The notes under the pieces were generated by a model. That model searched no databases, was not told the origin of the DNA, and saw nothing but the letters and a program-made list of their open reading frames with translations. From positions 1-64,000 of the forward strand of contig JACRBZ010000011.1 in the NCBI GenBank assembly GCA_016219185.1: a stretch of 64,000 bases of DNA, given 5' to 3'. This document shows positions 19,192 through 28,945 of this stretch, one piece after another; within the stretch, counting starts at the first letter, position 1, and every line of letters begins with the position of its first letter. This DNA is from Deltaproteobacteria bacterium. Lineage in GTDB: Bacteria > Desulfobacterota > Desulfobacteria > Desulfobacterales > Desulfatirhabdiaceae. The translations under genes were made by a program, and so were the position numbers.

Positions 19192-20303
19192 ACCTTCAGA
19201 TCATATGCTTTTTTCTTCCAGTCTTCGTACTTCATGCCATAGGGGTAGATGGGGTCCACTTTTTCCCGGATAAACGTATCGAAATCCGGAATAAGCTTCT
19301 GGTCCAGAAACTGCGTCTGGATGATGTCTTCATATTTGGGAGCTTCGGTAAATATGCCGATATTCATGTTGTGGGCGATGGTTTCATCATAGGCGTCCTT
19401 TTCCAGATTCCAGCGCAAGGTCCGGGTTTCCCCGACTGTTTTTTTGTAGATCGTCATCAGCGAAACTTCAAGCGGCACGTGATAGTTCTTTGCAAAAATT
19501 TCCGCTGATTTAACCGGCTGGGTATAAATATACTGAAGCGCCTGAATATGCGCCAGAACCATTTTTTCAGCCACCTTGGGCCGCTCTTTCACAAAGTCCT
19601 TGTTCATGACCTGTGCGCAGCATATGCCCCACTTGTTGTTGGGAAAAGTGGAAAAGGTCCGCATGATTTTGCCGGTATCCTCGTATTCGGCCATGGAACC
19701 CCAGGGATCGCAGCACCAGTATGCATCGAGCTGGCCGGTTTTCAATGCCAGATACTTGTCCCGATCCGCCATGGCAAAGGTCTGATAATATTTGCCCTCC
19801 ACCGGAATTCCGTTATCCCGGGCAAAGGTGATCCACCAGCCGTGCTGTTTTTCCGGCGCCGTACCGATTCCCAGTTTCTTGCCGATCAACTCCTCGGGCT
19901 TATTAATGTCTTTTCGCACGACCATATACATGGAGCCGCCCTTATGGTTGTGCGCAACCGCCGCCATGGGGGAGCCCTTCAGGATCGCGCGGACCATGCC
20001 GACAAAGCCGATATACCCGACATCCATCTGACCGGCAGCCATGGCTTCGGGAACCTTCCCATTGCCGGCGACCTGGACATTCAGACCCATGGCTTCAAAA
20101 ATTCCGGCATCCCTGGCAATGGGAGCCGCCGTCATGTGATCGCAGTCATAATAGCCCAGCCGGACAACATCATTGCTTTCTCCCATCGCTTTTTTGATAA
20201 AAACAGACGGAAATCCGATACCCAATGCCGTGCTCGCTCCCAAAATACCCACCCCTTTGAGAAACGTTCGCCTGCTGACATCATTTTGCATGAGTGTATT
20301 CAT
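19188..20303 (-). CDS. ABC transporter substrate-binding protein, NrtA/SsuA/TauA-like, Tat-type signal
   Basis: SRRTFLKGVGILGAS twin-Arg signal; VRLGYYDCDHMTAAPIARDAGIFEAMGLNVQV. Confidence 0.88.
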   Translation of the reverse strand: MNTLMQNDVSRRTFLKGVGILGASTALGIGFPSVFIKKAMGESNDVVRLGYYDCDHMTAAPIARDAGIFEAMGLNVQVAGNGKVPEAMAAGQMDVGYIGFVGMVRAILKGSPMAAVAHNHKGGSMYMVVRKDINKPEELIGKKLGIGTAPEKQHGWWITFARDNGIPVEGKYYQTFAMADRDKYLALKTGQLDAYWCCDPWGSMAEYEDTGKIMRTFSTFPNNKWGICCAQVMNKDFVKERPKVAEKMVLAHIQALQYIYTQPVKSAEIFAKNYHVPLEVSLMTIYKKTVGETRTLRWNLEKDAYDETIAHNMNIGIFTEAPKYEDIIQTQFLDQKLIPDFDTFIREKVDPIYPYGMKYEDWKKKAYDLKV

Positions 20304-20336
20304 CTTGTATCAATCCTTTCTTCAAGAACAGGGTAG

Positions 20337-20990
20337 TCAATCGTTCATCAGCGGTGTAAAAAACGCGGCTCCGAATTCAACGGCTTCCGGTAATGGAAAA
20401 ATCCAGCAGGAGTCTGCGTTATCTCCCTGCCACGTCCTGGCAACGGTTTCGTCCCTTAAAAACACCATTTCCATGCACAGGCTGTGGGCCGCACATCCGC
20501 AGGTGCTCTGCCAGCGGACGCCGACATGAACGTCCTCGGACGGCTTTGCCGCCAGAATCCGTCTGTTTTTCTGATGAATCACGATCGGATCCCCTGTGAT
20601 ACAGCAATGAGAGTTGATGGTAACCTCATGTCCGAACATTGGACTTACAGAGAGCGCATCCAGCGCGCACATGGCATTGACCGTTACCTGACTGACCGTC
20701 AGGCGATGCGCGGTTTTCTCGCTGGTCATGGGATAAGCGCCGATAACATTCTTCCCGTCGCTGTCCAGGACCACCAGATCGTCGCCGGATAACCGTTTCA
20801 GTCCGGTTTCAAAGTCCGTGGCATGCAACAAGGCTAAAATCTCTTCCCGGTTCAGCGGACGTCCAAGAGTGACAAAACCCTTCAGGATGCCGCGGTGAAC
20901 ACTTCGAACATCTTCGGGTAATTTTTCCTGCCGGGACTTCAGTGGCAACAGATGATTCAGCCGTTCGACGGCTTCAGTGACGGTTGGCAT
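20337..20990 (-). CDS. Organomercurial lyase (MerB)-like protein (candidate SaoL)
   Basis: GAYPMTSEKTAHRLTVSQVTVNAMCALDALSVSPMFGHEVTINSHCCITGDPIVI resembles the MerB core around the catalytic Cys. Confidence 0.82.
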   Translation of the reverse strand: MPTVTEAVERLNHLLPLKSRQEKLPEDVRSVHRGILKGFVTLGRPLNREEILALLHATDFETGLKRLSGDDLVVLDSDGKNVIGAYPMTSEKTAHRLTVSQVTVNAMCALDALSVSPMFGHEVTINSHCCITGDPIVIHQKNRRILAAKPSEDVHVGVRWQSTCGCAAHSLCMEMVFLRDETVARTWQGDNADSCWIFPLPEAVEFGAAFFTPLMND

Positions 20991-21015
20991 GATGATTCTC
21001 CTTTATTAATATTAT

Positions 21016-21477
21016 TCAGCAGCAATCTTCCATTCCTTCACCGAAAATATCGATCAGTTGATTGTTTTCGATTCTGAAAATGGCATACCCGATCTTGGCG
21101 CCTTTTCTTCCCTGGACGATAAACTCAAGGGGCGGTTTTTTATCGATATCCCGGAAAACGATGGACTGGTCATAAATTGGCGCCGGCACTTCATTGGTAT
21201 CAGCATATTTATCCCCCACATCCAGAATTACCCGCATGCGGTTGGCATCCTTGGCAATCCGATATATGACGATGACATCCGGACAGCCGTCGTTGTTCAA
21301 ATCCGCCCGGGCATATTTGATCACCGGCCAGTCCGGATGACGCTGTACAAAGTCTGCGATCATGGGATCGCTTTTCAGGACGTTTATATCAAATTCGATT
21401 TGATCTCCTTTGGGATGAGAATCATTTGAGCAGGCCATGACAAAGAGCAGCAGGACAAAGGCAACACGCAGGATCAT
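21016..21477 (-). CDS. Lipoprotein with C-terminal Cys-Cys (candidate SaoC)
   Basis: Lipobox LLLFVMAC; ends ...LIDIFGEGMEDCC*; sits between the merB-like gene and the permease. Confidence 0.65.
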   Translation of the reverse strand: MILRVAFVLLLFVMACSNDSHPKGDQIEFDINVLKSDPMIADFVQRHPDWPVIKYARADLNNDGCPDVIVIYRIAKDANRMRVILDVGDKYADTNEVPAPIYDQSIVFRDIDKKPPLEFIVQGRKGAKIGYAIFRIENNQLIDIFGEGMEDCC

Positions 21478-21478
21478 G

Positions 21479-22573
21479 TTACGCCTCGGCACGGGCAAAG
21501 CGACGCCTGATCGGCTGAAGCCAGGGATAACAGCATAAAAAAACAACGGCAACGGAGCATAAATATTTTACCGGATCAGGAACCGCGATAACGAACCAGT
21601 TGGACATGCCCACAACCCGGCGGCTTTTTTCCAGGTCAAAAAATGGAATGAAATCCGGCATCAATATCGCATTGGTGAATAAACCGATCATCATGGCGGC
21701 ACTGACCATGGTTAACGCATAAATGATCATGGCCCGTTTTCCAATTATCTTGTAAATACTGATCAGCTCCGGCAGATTCGTTGCCGCACCGGTCATCAAA
21801 AAGGTAATGGCCACCCCTGGGGCTGCGCCGCTGGCAACCAGCGCGGCCACAAAAGGAATATGGCCCACGGCGCACACATAAAGAACAGAGCCCAACACGG
21901 CGATTCCGGCAATGGATATCATTCCCGGATCTCCCAGATAGCGCTGAATCATGCTTGGGGGAACGATGGCGATCAGGAAACCCGCCAGGGGGATACCCAG
22001 AACAATGTATTTACTCGACATCACCCCAAGGTCCATGAAACCCCAGTGAAGTCCCGAATAAAGCCGCTGCGCCAGACTTACATCCGAATCCAGATCAAGG
22101 TTCGAAATCTCGGCCTGATGGTCCATTCCCGGCGCGTGAATTTCATCGCCAGCCAGCCGGTTGGCCAGCATCCCGACCAGAATCGGAACACAAAAGCCGC
22201 TGATCAGGTAGATGGTGGCCAGTTGGGGTCCGAGTAATCCATATGCCAAAAGAACTGCCGCTGGATTGATGATCGGGGTCGCCACCATGAACGCCAGGGT
22301 AGGCCCCAGATAGGCGCCGGTATAGTACAGCCCCAACCCCAGGGGGATAACGCCGCAACTGCAAATGGGCAGCAGCATGCCAGAAAGCGTGGCTTTGATG
22401 AGCGTCGACAGACGCCGATTGCCCAGCAGATGCTGGAGCCTTGCCGGGCTCAGGAAATTGTGCAGCCCACCGGCAACAATAAAACTGATGATGAGCCACG
22501 GAGACACGTCATTTAGAATATCAATGGATGTCAGCAGAATTTTTTCAAGAGCTTCAAAGACTACCACCATCAT
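21479..22573 (-). CDS. COG0701-type permease (candidate efflux protein SaoE)
   Basis: SGMLLPICSCGVIPLGLGLYYTGAYLGPTLAFMVATPIINPAAV, the typical PxCSCGxxP motif. Confidence 0.82.
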   Translation of the reverse strand: MMVVVFEALEKILLTSIDILNDVSPWLIISFIVAGGLHNFLSPARLQHLLGNRRLSTLIKATLSGMLLPICSCGVIPLGLGLYYTGAYLGPTLAFMVATPIINPAAVLLAYGLLGPQLATIYLISGFCVPILVGMLANRLAGDEIHAPGMDHQAEISNLDLDSDVSLAQRLYSGLHWGFMDLGVMSSKYIVLGIPLAGFLIAIVPPSMIQRYLGDPGMISIAGIAVLGSVLYVCAVGHIPFVAALVASGAAPGVAITFLMTGAATNLPELISIYKIIGKRAMIIYALTMVSAAMMIGLFTNAILMPDFIPFFDLEKSRRVVGMSNWFVIAVPDPVKYLCSVAVVFLCCYPWLQPIRRRFARAEA

Positions 22574-22824
22574 GCGTTCACCGCATCGGCAATGGCTTTT
22601 GCGATGATATCCGGAGTCAGGTTCTCATATTTCTTTTTTCCGTTGACAATCATGGTCCCCTTGGTGATCATCCCGTATTTCTTAATGTAGTCAAAATCCT
22701 TTCCCGCATAGTAAATAGTTACATCCACGACACCATCATGTTTTTCTGCTATCTTTCGAATCACTTGGCCGTATTCGTCACAGCAGGGACAGGTATTGAT
22801 AAATTCCACATTAACTTTATTCAT
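22570..22824 (-). CDS. Small thioredoxin-like protein with CPCC motif (candidate SaoT)
   Basis: MNKVNVEFINTCPCCDEYGQVIRKIAEKH...ITKGTMIVNGKKKYENLTPDIIAKAIADAVNA. Confidence 0.78.
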   Translation of the reverse strand: MNKVNVEFINTCPCCDEYGQVIRKIAEKHDGVVDVTIYYAGKDFDYIKKYGMITKGTMIVNGKKKYENLTPDIIAKAIADAVNA

Positions 22825-22871
22825 GCGCATTATCCTTTTGATAGACAGTAATATCAATGTATTGATGAGTT

Positions 22872-22920
22872 TTTACATCAATAATAATTATAAGTCAAAT
22901 TCATAAATGTTATAAATTAG
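22872..22920 (-). promoter_or_regulatory. Candidate promoter/operator of the selenoprotein transporter operon
   Basis: TTTACATCAATAATAATTATAAGTCAAATTCATAAATGTTATAAATTAG (+ strand), nearly the same as the element at 32072-32120. On the minus strand it reads ATGAATTTGACTTATAATTATTATTGATGTAAA. Confidence 0.6.
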
Positions 22921-23041
22921 GGGGTTTCATTACCATTCAGATAATTGCCTTTGTCCGTTCCCGATATGGCCGCAGTGCGGACAGGGTGCATTGAGGGCTA
23001 TTTTCGCATCCAGGGCCTTGTTTGATTCAGGCAGACAAAAA

Positions 23042-23689
23042 TCAATTGCACAGCAATTCCTTAGCTTTCTTGACGGCGTGGATCGCGTCGGAAGCATAGC
23101 CGTCCGCTCCGATGGCATCCGCAAACGACTGAGAAATCGGCCCGCCTCCCACCATGACTTTGTATTTATCTCTTAGCCCTGCTGCCTTGAGGATGCGAAC
23201 CACTTCTTCCATACTGCTCATGGCGGTCGTCATGAGGGTGGACAGACAGATCATTTGTGCCCGGACTTTTTCCGCTTCATCCATGAATTTTTGCATGGGC
23301 ACATCGCGGCCGAGATCATGAACCTTGAACCCCGAGGATTCGAGCATGATCTTCACCAGATTTTTACCGATATCGTGAGTGTCCCCTTCCACCACGCCGA
23401 TGACAACGCTGCCCGCGGATTTGGCATCCGTCCCTTTCAGATGGGGTTTCAATACTTCAATCGCTGCATTCATGGCATCGGAACAGACCAGAAGTTGCGG
23501 GATGAAGTACTCACCGCTTTCATATTTTTTCCCAACGGCATCCATCCCCTTGGAGAGTCCCTCCAGGATCGCTTCATGGGCATTGATGCCCTGGCGCAGC
23601 GCTTCATGAGCCAGTGCCACGGCTCCGTCCTCGTCCATTGCCACGACGGCATCCGCCAGTTCCTTTAGAACCTGCTCTTTTATCTTCAT
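23042..23689 (-). CDS. Corrinoid protein (methyltransferase B12-binding component)
   Basis: GVVEGDTHDIGKNLVKIMLESSGFKVHDLGRDVP is the DxHxxG B12-binding signature; helical cap domain at the N-terminus. Confidence 0.92.
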   Translation of the reverse strand: MKIKEQVLKELADAVVAMDEDGAVALAHEALRQGINAHEAILEGLSKGMDAVGKKYESGEYFIPQLLVCSDAMNAAIEVLKPHLKGTDAKSAGSVVIGVVEGDTHDIGKNLVKIMLESSGFKVHDLGRDVPMQKFMDEAEKVRAQMICLSTLMTTAMSSMEEVVRILKAAGLRDKYKVMVGGGPISQSFADAIGADGYASDAIHAVKKAKELLCN

Positions 23690-25299
23690 GCTTTATGCTC
23701 TCCAAATATTGATGGCTTCGGGAATTCCAGTGACCGGATAAAAAGCCGCTCGTAGGTGCTCAGTGAAGATAGCGGAAATGCCTTCACCTGACTTGCAATG
23801 ACTTTGGCATCCTCCAGCAATGCGGGGTTGACGGCGATCCGTCCGGCACCGGTAAGACTGCTGTTGCCGACGAAAGAATAGGTTGCGTTGGGAAGCGCTT
23901 CAATCATGCCCAGGCTGATGAGTTTCTCCGGTTTGAGATGCCTCCCGAACTCGCCGGCGATAACCACCGATTTAATATCCCCGGTCGATACACCGGCCAG
24001 ATCCCGTAGGGCCTTGAGGCCGGAGAAAATGGCACCTTTTGCCAACTGCACCTGGCGGACATCCTTCTGAGTGAAACATACGTCGTCCGTGACGAAAAAT
24101 GCCGTGGATCCTTTGTGCTGCCGCAACCTTTTTCGAATGGCCGGTGATCCTGATCCGTTGACGGTATGCATTCTGCCGCTGGAATCGACCAGTCCGAGCC
24201 GGATCAGCTCCGCCATCAATTCGATGATGCCCGAACCGCACAGACCCAGGGGCCGGGGATGTCCGGGAAGGACGATCAGTTTGACATCGCTGGAGATTTC
24301 AACTCCTGCAATGGCCCCTGGCGAAGCCGTGATTCCAAAGTCGATATTCATGCCTTCCAGGGCTGGCCCGGCAGCGCACGAGGTAGCGATCAGACCTTTG
24401 GGTCCCGCAAGGATGATTTCACTATTCGTCCCGATATCTATCAGAATGGAACTCTGGCGATTCTCGTGGATGCCCGTTGCCAGGAGGCCGGCCACAAGAT
24501 CGCCGCCAAGGTAGGCGGAAATGGCCGGAAGCCCCAGAACCGTGGCATTGCCGAATGCATCCAAACCGTACTGCCCGGCCTCACCGATGATGGCATCAAG
24601 GGACTGCGGCGTGTAAGGGTACTTACCCATGGGGCAAACGTCCATGCCGAAGAAGAAGTGAAGCATCACGGTGTTGCCGGAGATAACGATACGGGTAATA
24701 TTCCGGGGCAACGCGCCGAGCCCGTCAATGGATCGATGAATCATCCCCGTGACGGTTTCCCTGAGAATGAATGTCATTTCGCTTGATTGAGCCGGATTGC
24801 GGGCCGCGTGGATTCGGCTCATCACGTCGTGGCCGAATGCGCGCTGCGGGTTCAGAGTGGAACCGCGCGCCATCACCGCACCTGCGGGAAGACCGATCAC
24901 CTCCACATTGATCGTGGTGGTTCCGATATCGACGGCCACGACCAGCTCCGAAAAGGATATATTGCCATCAGATGGCCCCTCCCCCTGGACGACCTCCTTT
25001 GTGCGGTCGCCGCCGCAGGCCGGAAGCGTGACGTTCACATCCTCGCATAGAGCCACCCGGCACGCCAGGCGGATTCCCATGGATATGTCGGAAGCATCCA
25101 GATGAAGTCGTTCTTTATCATCGGGCAAGGAGGCCCCGCCCTGAATGTGAACCCGGCACTTGCCGCAGGTTCCCTGGCCCCCGCAAGCGGTTTCAAGGGG
25201 CATCCCGGCCCTCAGGAGCACATCGAGAAGTGGCGTCCCCTTGTCCGCAACAAGGCTTTTGCCTTCAGGGTCAACATTTACCTTCACTTTCTCAGACAT
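23686..25299 (-). CDS. Corrinoid activation/regeneration protein (2Fe-2S + ASKHA ATPase, DUF4445 type)
   Basis: N-terminal 2Fe-2S motif ACGGQGTCGKCRVHIQGG; ASKHA elements VVAVDIGTTTINVEVIG and SILIDIGTNSEIIL. Confidence 0.88.
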   Translation of the reverse strand: MSEKVKVNVDPEGKSLVADKGTPLLDVLLRAGMPLETACGGQGTCGKCRVHIQGGASLPDDKERLHLDASDISMGIRLACRVALCEDVNVTLPACGGDRTKEVVQGEGPSDGNISFSELVVAVDIGTTTINVEVIGLPAGAVMARGSTLNPQRAFGHDVMSRIHAARNPAQSSEMTFILRETVTGMIHRSIDGLGALPRNITRIVISGNTVMLHFFFGMDVCPMGKYPYTPQSLDAIIGEAGQYGLDAFGNATVLGLPAISAYLGGDLVAGLLATGIHENRQSSILIDIGTNSEIILAGPKGLIATSCAAGPALEGMNIDFGITASPGAIAGVEISSDVKLIVLPGHPRPLGLCGSGIIELMAELIRLGLVDSSGRMHTVNGSGSPAIRKRLRQHKGSTAFFVTDDVCFTQKDVRQVQLAKGAIFSGLKALRDLAGVSTGDIKSVVIAGEFGRHLKPEKLISLGMIEALPNATYSFVGNSSLTGAGRIAVNPALLEDAKVIASQVKAFPLSSLSTYERLFIRSLEFPKPSIFGEHKA

Positions 25300-26323
25300 C
25301 ACACCTCTTCGGGAGTTTGCGTGCGGCGTCCCTGGCAGCCCTGACCATGCCGCGTATGTTTTCGGGCAGCGTGGTGGTGGGCAGTCCGCATGCAGGGGCC
25401 AGGATGGCGGATATTTCCACGGCCCTTCTGGAAGCCCTGTAAACCTTGTCTTCATTTGAAACAGCCATCATATGCGTGGAAACATTGCCCATGAGTGTTC
25501 TTTGCGGAAAATGGTCTTTAAGCTTGCGAAGGCTCACGATTGAATCGACGGATAGCGCGTCCCAGGGGATTGCGGCCAGTTCCTCCACCAGGGGCAGGAT
25601 ATTCCCGCATATGTGAAGCACCGCCGGTTTGCCGCAGGCCTTGATCGCCCGGATGATCGCGTTAAGGGGCAGAGCCACAAATTTTCTGAAAAGCTCTCCC
25701 CCGATGATTTCCCCGGATGATCCGGGATCGGCCAGGACTATCACATCCGCACCCGCCGCAATCTGTCTTTGGGCAAACCTCACCAGGTGCCCGGTGATGT
25801 GCTCGAATGCTCCGGCGATCTTATCTTTATCTTTTGCCATGGCCCGATACACAACGCTGGGCTCCACCAGAGAGGTGAGTAGCGATGTCGGGCCGATCAG
25901 GTTCCCGATCACCGGCACATCGCCTCCGGCCAGCCTGGAGATTGCATCGAGCGTGACCCGGTGGCGCAGGCAGGGGACGGGATCCATGGCAAGCACCTCA
26001 TCCAGACTGGATGCAGGATACCGTATTACCCGAGGCTCCTTGAGAGGATTGCCGAGATCGACGCCGGCGCCGAAGTCTTCGGCTTCCACGGTCATGCAGA
26101 AGGGAACCCCATAGTTGTCGAGTTCGCACGTCCGCTGAAGATGGATCGCGTATTCGGCCATCGCGGCCGCATCAATATGAAGCGCCGGATACGCAAGGCT
26201 TGCCTGCCGCAGAATCGCGTAAAGACTCCCGGCCATCATCCCGCCCGGGATAACGACCGGTGGTCTGTCCACGGCATCCCCCCGGAGAGCGCTCATCAGT
26301 CTTTGTCGGGATGTCATTTCCAT
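25292..26323 (-). CDS. Uroporphyrinogen decarboxylase-family (MtaA/CmuA-like) methyltransferase
   Basis: MTSRQRLMSALRGDAVDRPPVVIPGG...PAVLHICGNILPLVEELA, with His/Cys zinc-site residues. Confidence 0.85.
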   Translation of the reverse strand: MEMTSRQRLMSALRGDAVDRPPVVIPGGMMAGSLYAILRQASLAYPALHIDAAAMAEYAIHLQRTCELDNYGVPFCMTVEAEDFGAGVDLGNPLKEPRVIRYPASSLDEVLAMDPVPCLRHRVTLDAISRLAGGDVPVIGNLIGPTSLLTSLVEPSVVYRAMAKDKDKIAGAFEHITGHLVRFAQRQIAAGADVIVLADPGSSGEIIGGELFRKFVALPLNAIIRAIKACGKPAVLHICGNILPLVEELAAIPWDALSVDSIVSLRKLKDHFPQRTLMGNVSTHMMAVSNEDKVYRASRRAVEISAILAPACGLPTTTLPENIRGMVRAARDAARKLPKRCDV

Positions 26324-26329
26324 CCGGGT

Positions 26330-27283
26330 TTAGTAGTCCTGATCGATTACGATGGCAAAACGCCCATCCACCAGATCGTCAACCCTGACCTCGCCCTCCA
26401 CAAGTTTGTAATCCTGAAAAATTTGGACCATTTTCTCCAGGCCGTATTTATAAATGGTGATGGGCATGTCAAATTTCGGCAAGGCGTACGCATCCTTGAA
26501 TTTGAATGCGGCCAGATCCATATGCGTTTCCCTGGCCAGTATCTGAATGGCCTCGTCCCTGTGTTCATGAATGAAAAGACGGGCAAGCAGGATGCCGTCT
26601 ACAAATTTTTTGATGGCCGCGGGATGCTGTTTGGCAAAATCCTCCTTGAACCACCACCCGCAAGAATTGAAGAGGTATTTGCTGATGGTGGAGCTGTGCA
26701 CCTTTTTGATCTTGTCTCCATACATGGGGATAAAATATTTCTCACCGGTTGCAACATCCACCTGGCCGCTGAGCAGGGCCGAAAGGGCCAGGTCTTCGGT
26801 TTGAACATCAATGACTTCCGCATTGATCTTGTATTTATCCAGATCATGCCGGAGCGCCAGCCAGGGGCCGGACGGCCGGGGCTTGTTAGCGATTTTTTTG
26901 CCTTCGAAATCCTTGATGGAATTGATCGGCGAGTCCTTTCGTGCGTAGAGATCAAAAGTGGAGTTGCCGTTGCCGGCCACCTGCACCATCCTGACCCCTT
27001 TGGAGTAGGCGGTAAAGGCCCCGGATGAGGCAAGGAAACAGCCGTCCACATCGCCCGCATGAATCAGGGAAATAATGGTTGCCGTGCCCCCCTTGACCGT
27101 GACCGGCTCAAAATCGAGTCCCAGGAGATCAAAATAGCCTTTCAGCTTTGCGATCGTCACATCCATGGTGATATCGTAGGTGCTGGTGACCACGCGCATC
27201 TTATCTTTTTCCAGGGCCATGGCCGGCATAATTGTCACAAGCAGCCCCAGAACAGCAACAAACCCAATAATCCGTTTTTTCAT
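26330..27283 (-). CDS. ABC transporter substrate-binding protein (TauA/SsuA-like)
   Basis: Signal peptide MKKRIIGFVAVLGLLVTIMPAMA; TSTYDITMDVTIAKLKGYFDLLGLDFEPVTVKGG. Confidence 0.85.
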   Translation of the reverse strand: MKKRIIGFVAVLGLLVTIMPAMALEKDKMRVVTSTYDITMDVTIAKLKGYFDLLGLDFEPVTVKGGTATIISLIHAGDVDGCFLASSGAFTAYSKGVRMVQVAGNGNSTFDLYARKDSPINSIKDFEGKKIANKPRPSGPWLALRHDLDKYKINAEVIDVQTEDLALSALLSGQVDVATGEKYFIPMYGDKIKKVHSSTISKYLFNSCGWWFKEDFAKQHPAAIKKFVDGILLARLFIHEHRDEAIQILARETHMDLAAFKFKDAYALPKFDMPITIYKYGLEKMVQIFQDYKLVEGEVRVDDLVDGRFAIVIDQDY

Positions 27284-27317
27284 TTGCAATGATTTCCTCT
27301 TTTTTAATGTTTGGTGT

Positions 27318-28106
27318 TTACCGGGAAAGGGTCTTGCCTTTTTGCCAGGGCATGACCTTTTTCTCGGTGTAGCGGACAAACCAGTCCAGGCTGAAACCGA
27401 GAATGCCAACCACGATGAGTGTCATGAACATGGTGGACGTGTTCAACCTTTCCCTTGCATCTTCAAGAAGATATCCCAGGCCGTCATTGCCCGAGATGAT
27501 CTCGACAAAAAGCAGCACCACGAAAGATGACGTGGAAGCGATGCGAATACCCGCATATATGGAAGGCAACGCCGAGGGCAAGATGACGCCGAACAATATC
27601 TGCCGGTCATTGGCTCCCAGAGACCGTGCGGATTTGACCAGCAGGCTGTCCACATTCTGAACCCCTTCCAGCGTGGGGATGACAGTATAAAAAAACGCGC
27701 CCAGTCCGATCAGTACCACTTTGGGTAAATCCCCGAATCCGAACCACACGATCAGCAGCGGAGCCAGGGCAGTTTTGGGAATGGCACGAACGAAGTTGAT
27801 GACAAAGTCGAAGAAATCCTCCAGGCGTTCAAACCATCCCAGCAGGATGCCGGAGGTGATTCCCAGGGTCGAACCGATCAAGAAGCCGATCGCGCACCTT
27901 CGCAGGCTCACAAAAACATGCCGGAAGATTTCGCCGCTAATGGCATAACTCACAAAGTCGGACCCCACGGCTCCGAGTTTGGGAAGGAGAATGGGGGAAA
28001 CGTTTCCACGGGTGGTGGCAATCATCCAAACAATGAAGACTGCGGCTGGTAGCACGCATTTCAGCAAGAGTTTCCCCGCTGACTTTTTGAGCTCACGACT
28101 ATTCAT
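27318..28106 (-). CDS. ABC transporter permease (SsuC/TauC-like)
   Basis: Transmembrane protein with ARSLGANDRQILFGVILPSALPSIYAGIRIA (EAA loop). Confidence 0.88.
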   Translation of the reverse strand: MNSRELKKSAGKLLLKCVLPAAVFIVWMIATTRGNVSPILLPKLGAVGSDFVSYAISGEIFRHVFVSLRRCAIGFLIGSTLGITSGILLGWFERLEDFFDFVINFVRAIPKTALAPLLIVWFGFGDLPKVVLIGLGAFFYTVIPTLEGVQNVDSLLVKSARSLGANDRQILFGVILPSALPSIYAGIRIASTSSFVVLLFVEIISGNDGLGYLLEDARERLNTSTMFMTLIVVGILGFSLDWFVRYTEKKVMPWQKGKTLSR

Positions 28107-28896
28107 GCCGGCACTCGCTTTCCGGGTCCAAAGTTTTCTTGCCGTTCTCCGAGAGCAGCAGCCGCACGTGAAGTTCCGTCTTTCGAAAACTTTCCCCCAG
28201 GCGGACCTTGAAATCCCTCGGTCTTTCAATTTCGATGGGAATCAAATCCTTGATGGCCCCAGGACATTTGGACATGACAACAACCCGGTCGGACAGGAAT
28301 ATGGCTTCCCCCACATCGTGGGTCACAAAGACAATGGTCACGCCCGTCTGCTTCCACAAATTGAGGAGCTCCCGCTGGCAGATTTCCCGGGTTTGAGCGT
28401 CCAATGCGGCAAACGGCTCATCCAGGAGCAGTATATCCGGACTGTTTGCCAGAGCTCTTGCCAGGGCGACCCGCTGCTGCATGCCTCCCGACAATTCATG
28501 CGGGTAGAACTTTTCAAAGCCGTTCAGGTTCACCATCTCGATATGCTGACGCGATATCTCGTTTCTTGTTTTTCTGGCGATTCCCCGAATCTTGAGTCCG
28601 TATTCGATGTTTTTTTGAACCGTCAGCCAGGGGAAAAGTCCATACTGTTGGAAAACGATGGCCAGATGCGATTGTCTCTTTTCAATGGCAAGGCCGTCGA
28701 TGGAGATCTCACCGCTGCTGCGCGCTTGCAATCCGGCGATGATTTCCAGGAGCGTTGACTTGCCGCAGCCGCTGGGTCCCAGCACCGATACGAATTCTCC
28801 TGCGGCAACTTCGAGATTCAGGCTGTCAAGGGCCACGAAATTCTCCCTTGCGCCGTTGATGTATTCCTTCCGGAGGTCTTTGATGGTCAGCTTCAT
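28099..28896 (-). CDS. ABC transporter ATP-binding protein
   Basis: GPSGCGKST, LSGGMQQR, ILLLDEPFAALD. Confidence 0.9.
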   Translation of the reverse strand: MKLTIKDLRKEYINGARENFVALDSLNLEVAAGEFVSVLGPSGCGKSTLLEIIAGLQARSSGEISIDGLAIEKRQSHLAIVFQQYGLFPWLTVQKNIEYGLKIRGIARKTRNEISRQHIEMVNLNGFEKFYPHELSGGMQQRVALARALANSPDILLLDEPFAALDAQTREICQRELLNLWKQTGVTIVFVTHDVGEAIFLSDRVVVMSKCPGAIKDLIPIEIERPRDFKVRLGESFRKTELHVRLLLSENGKKTLDPESECRHE

Positions 28897-28945
28897 CGGT
28901 GAATGCCCCGCTTCCCGCGAATTATGGAACAAATGGGTCGGTGCA

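Noticed and set aside
21016-21018. Terminal TGA of the Cys-Cys lipoprotein as Sec (CCU)
   Set aside because: Read-through continues only into IILIKE..., the intergenic/SD region of the next gene; an ordinary stop is more likely.
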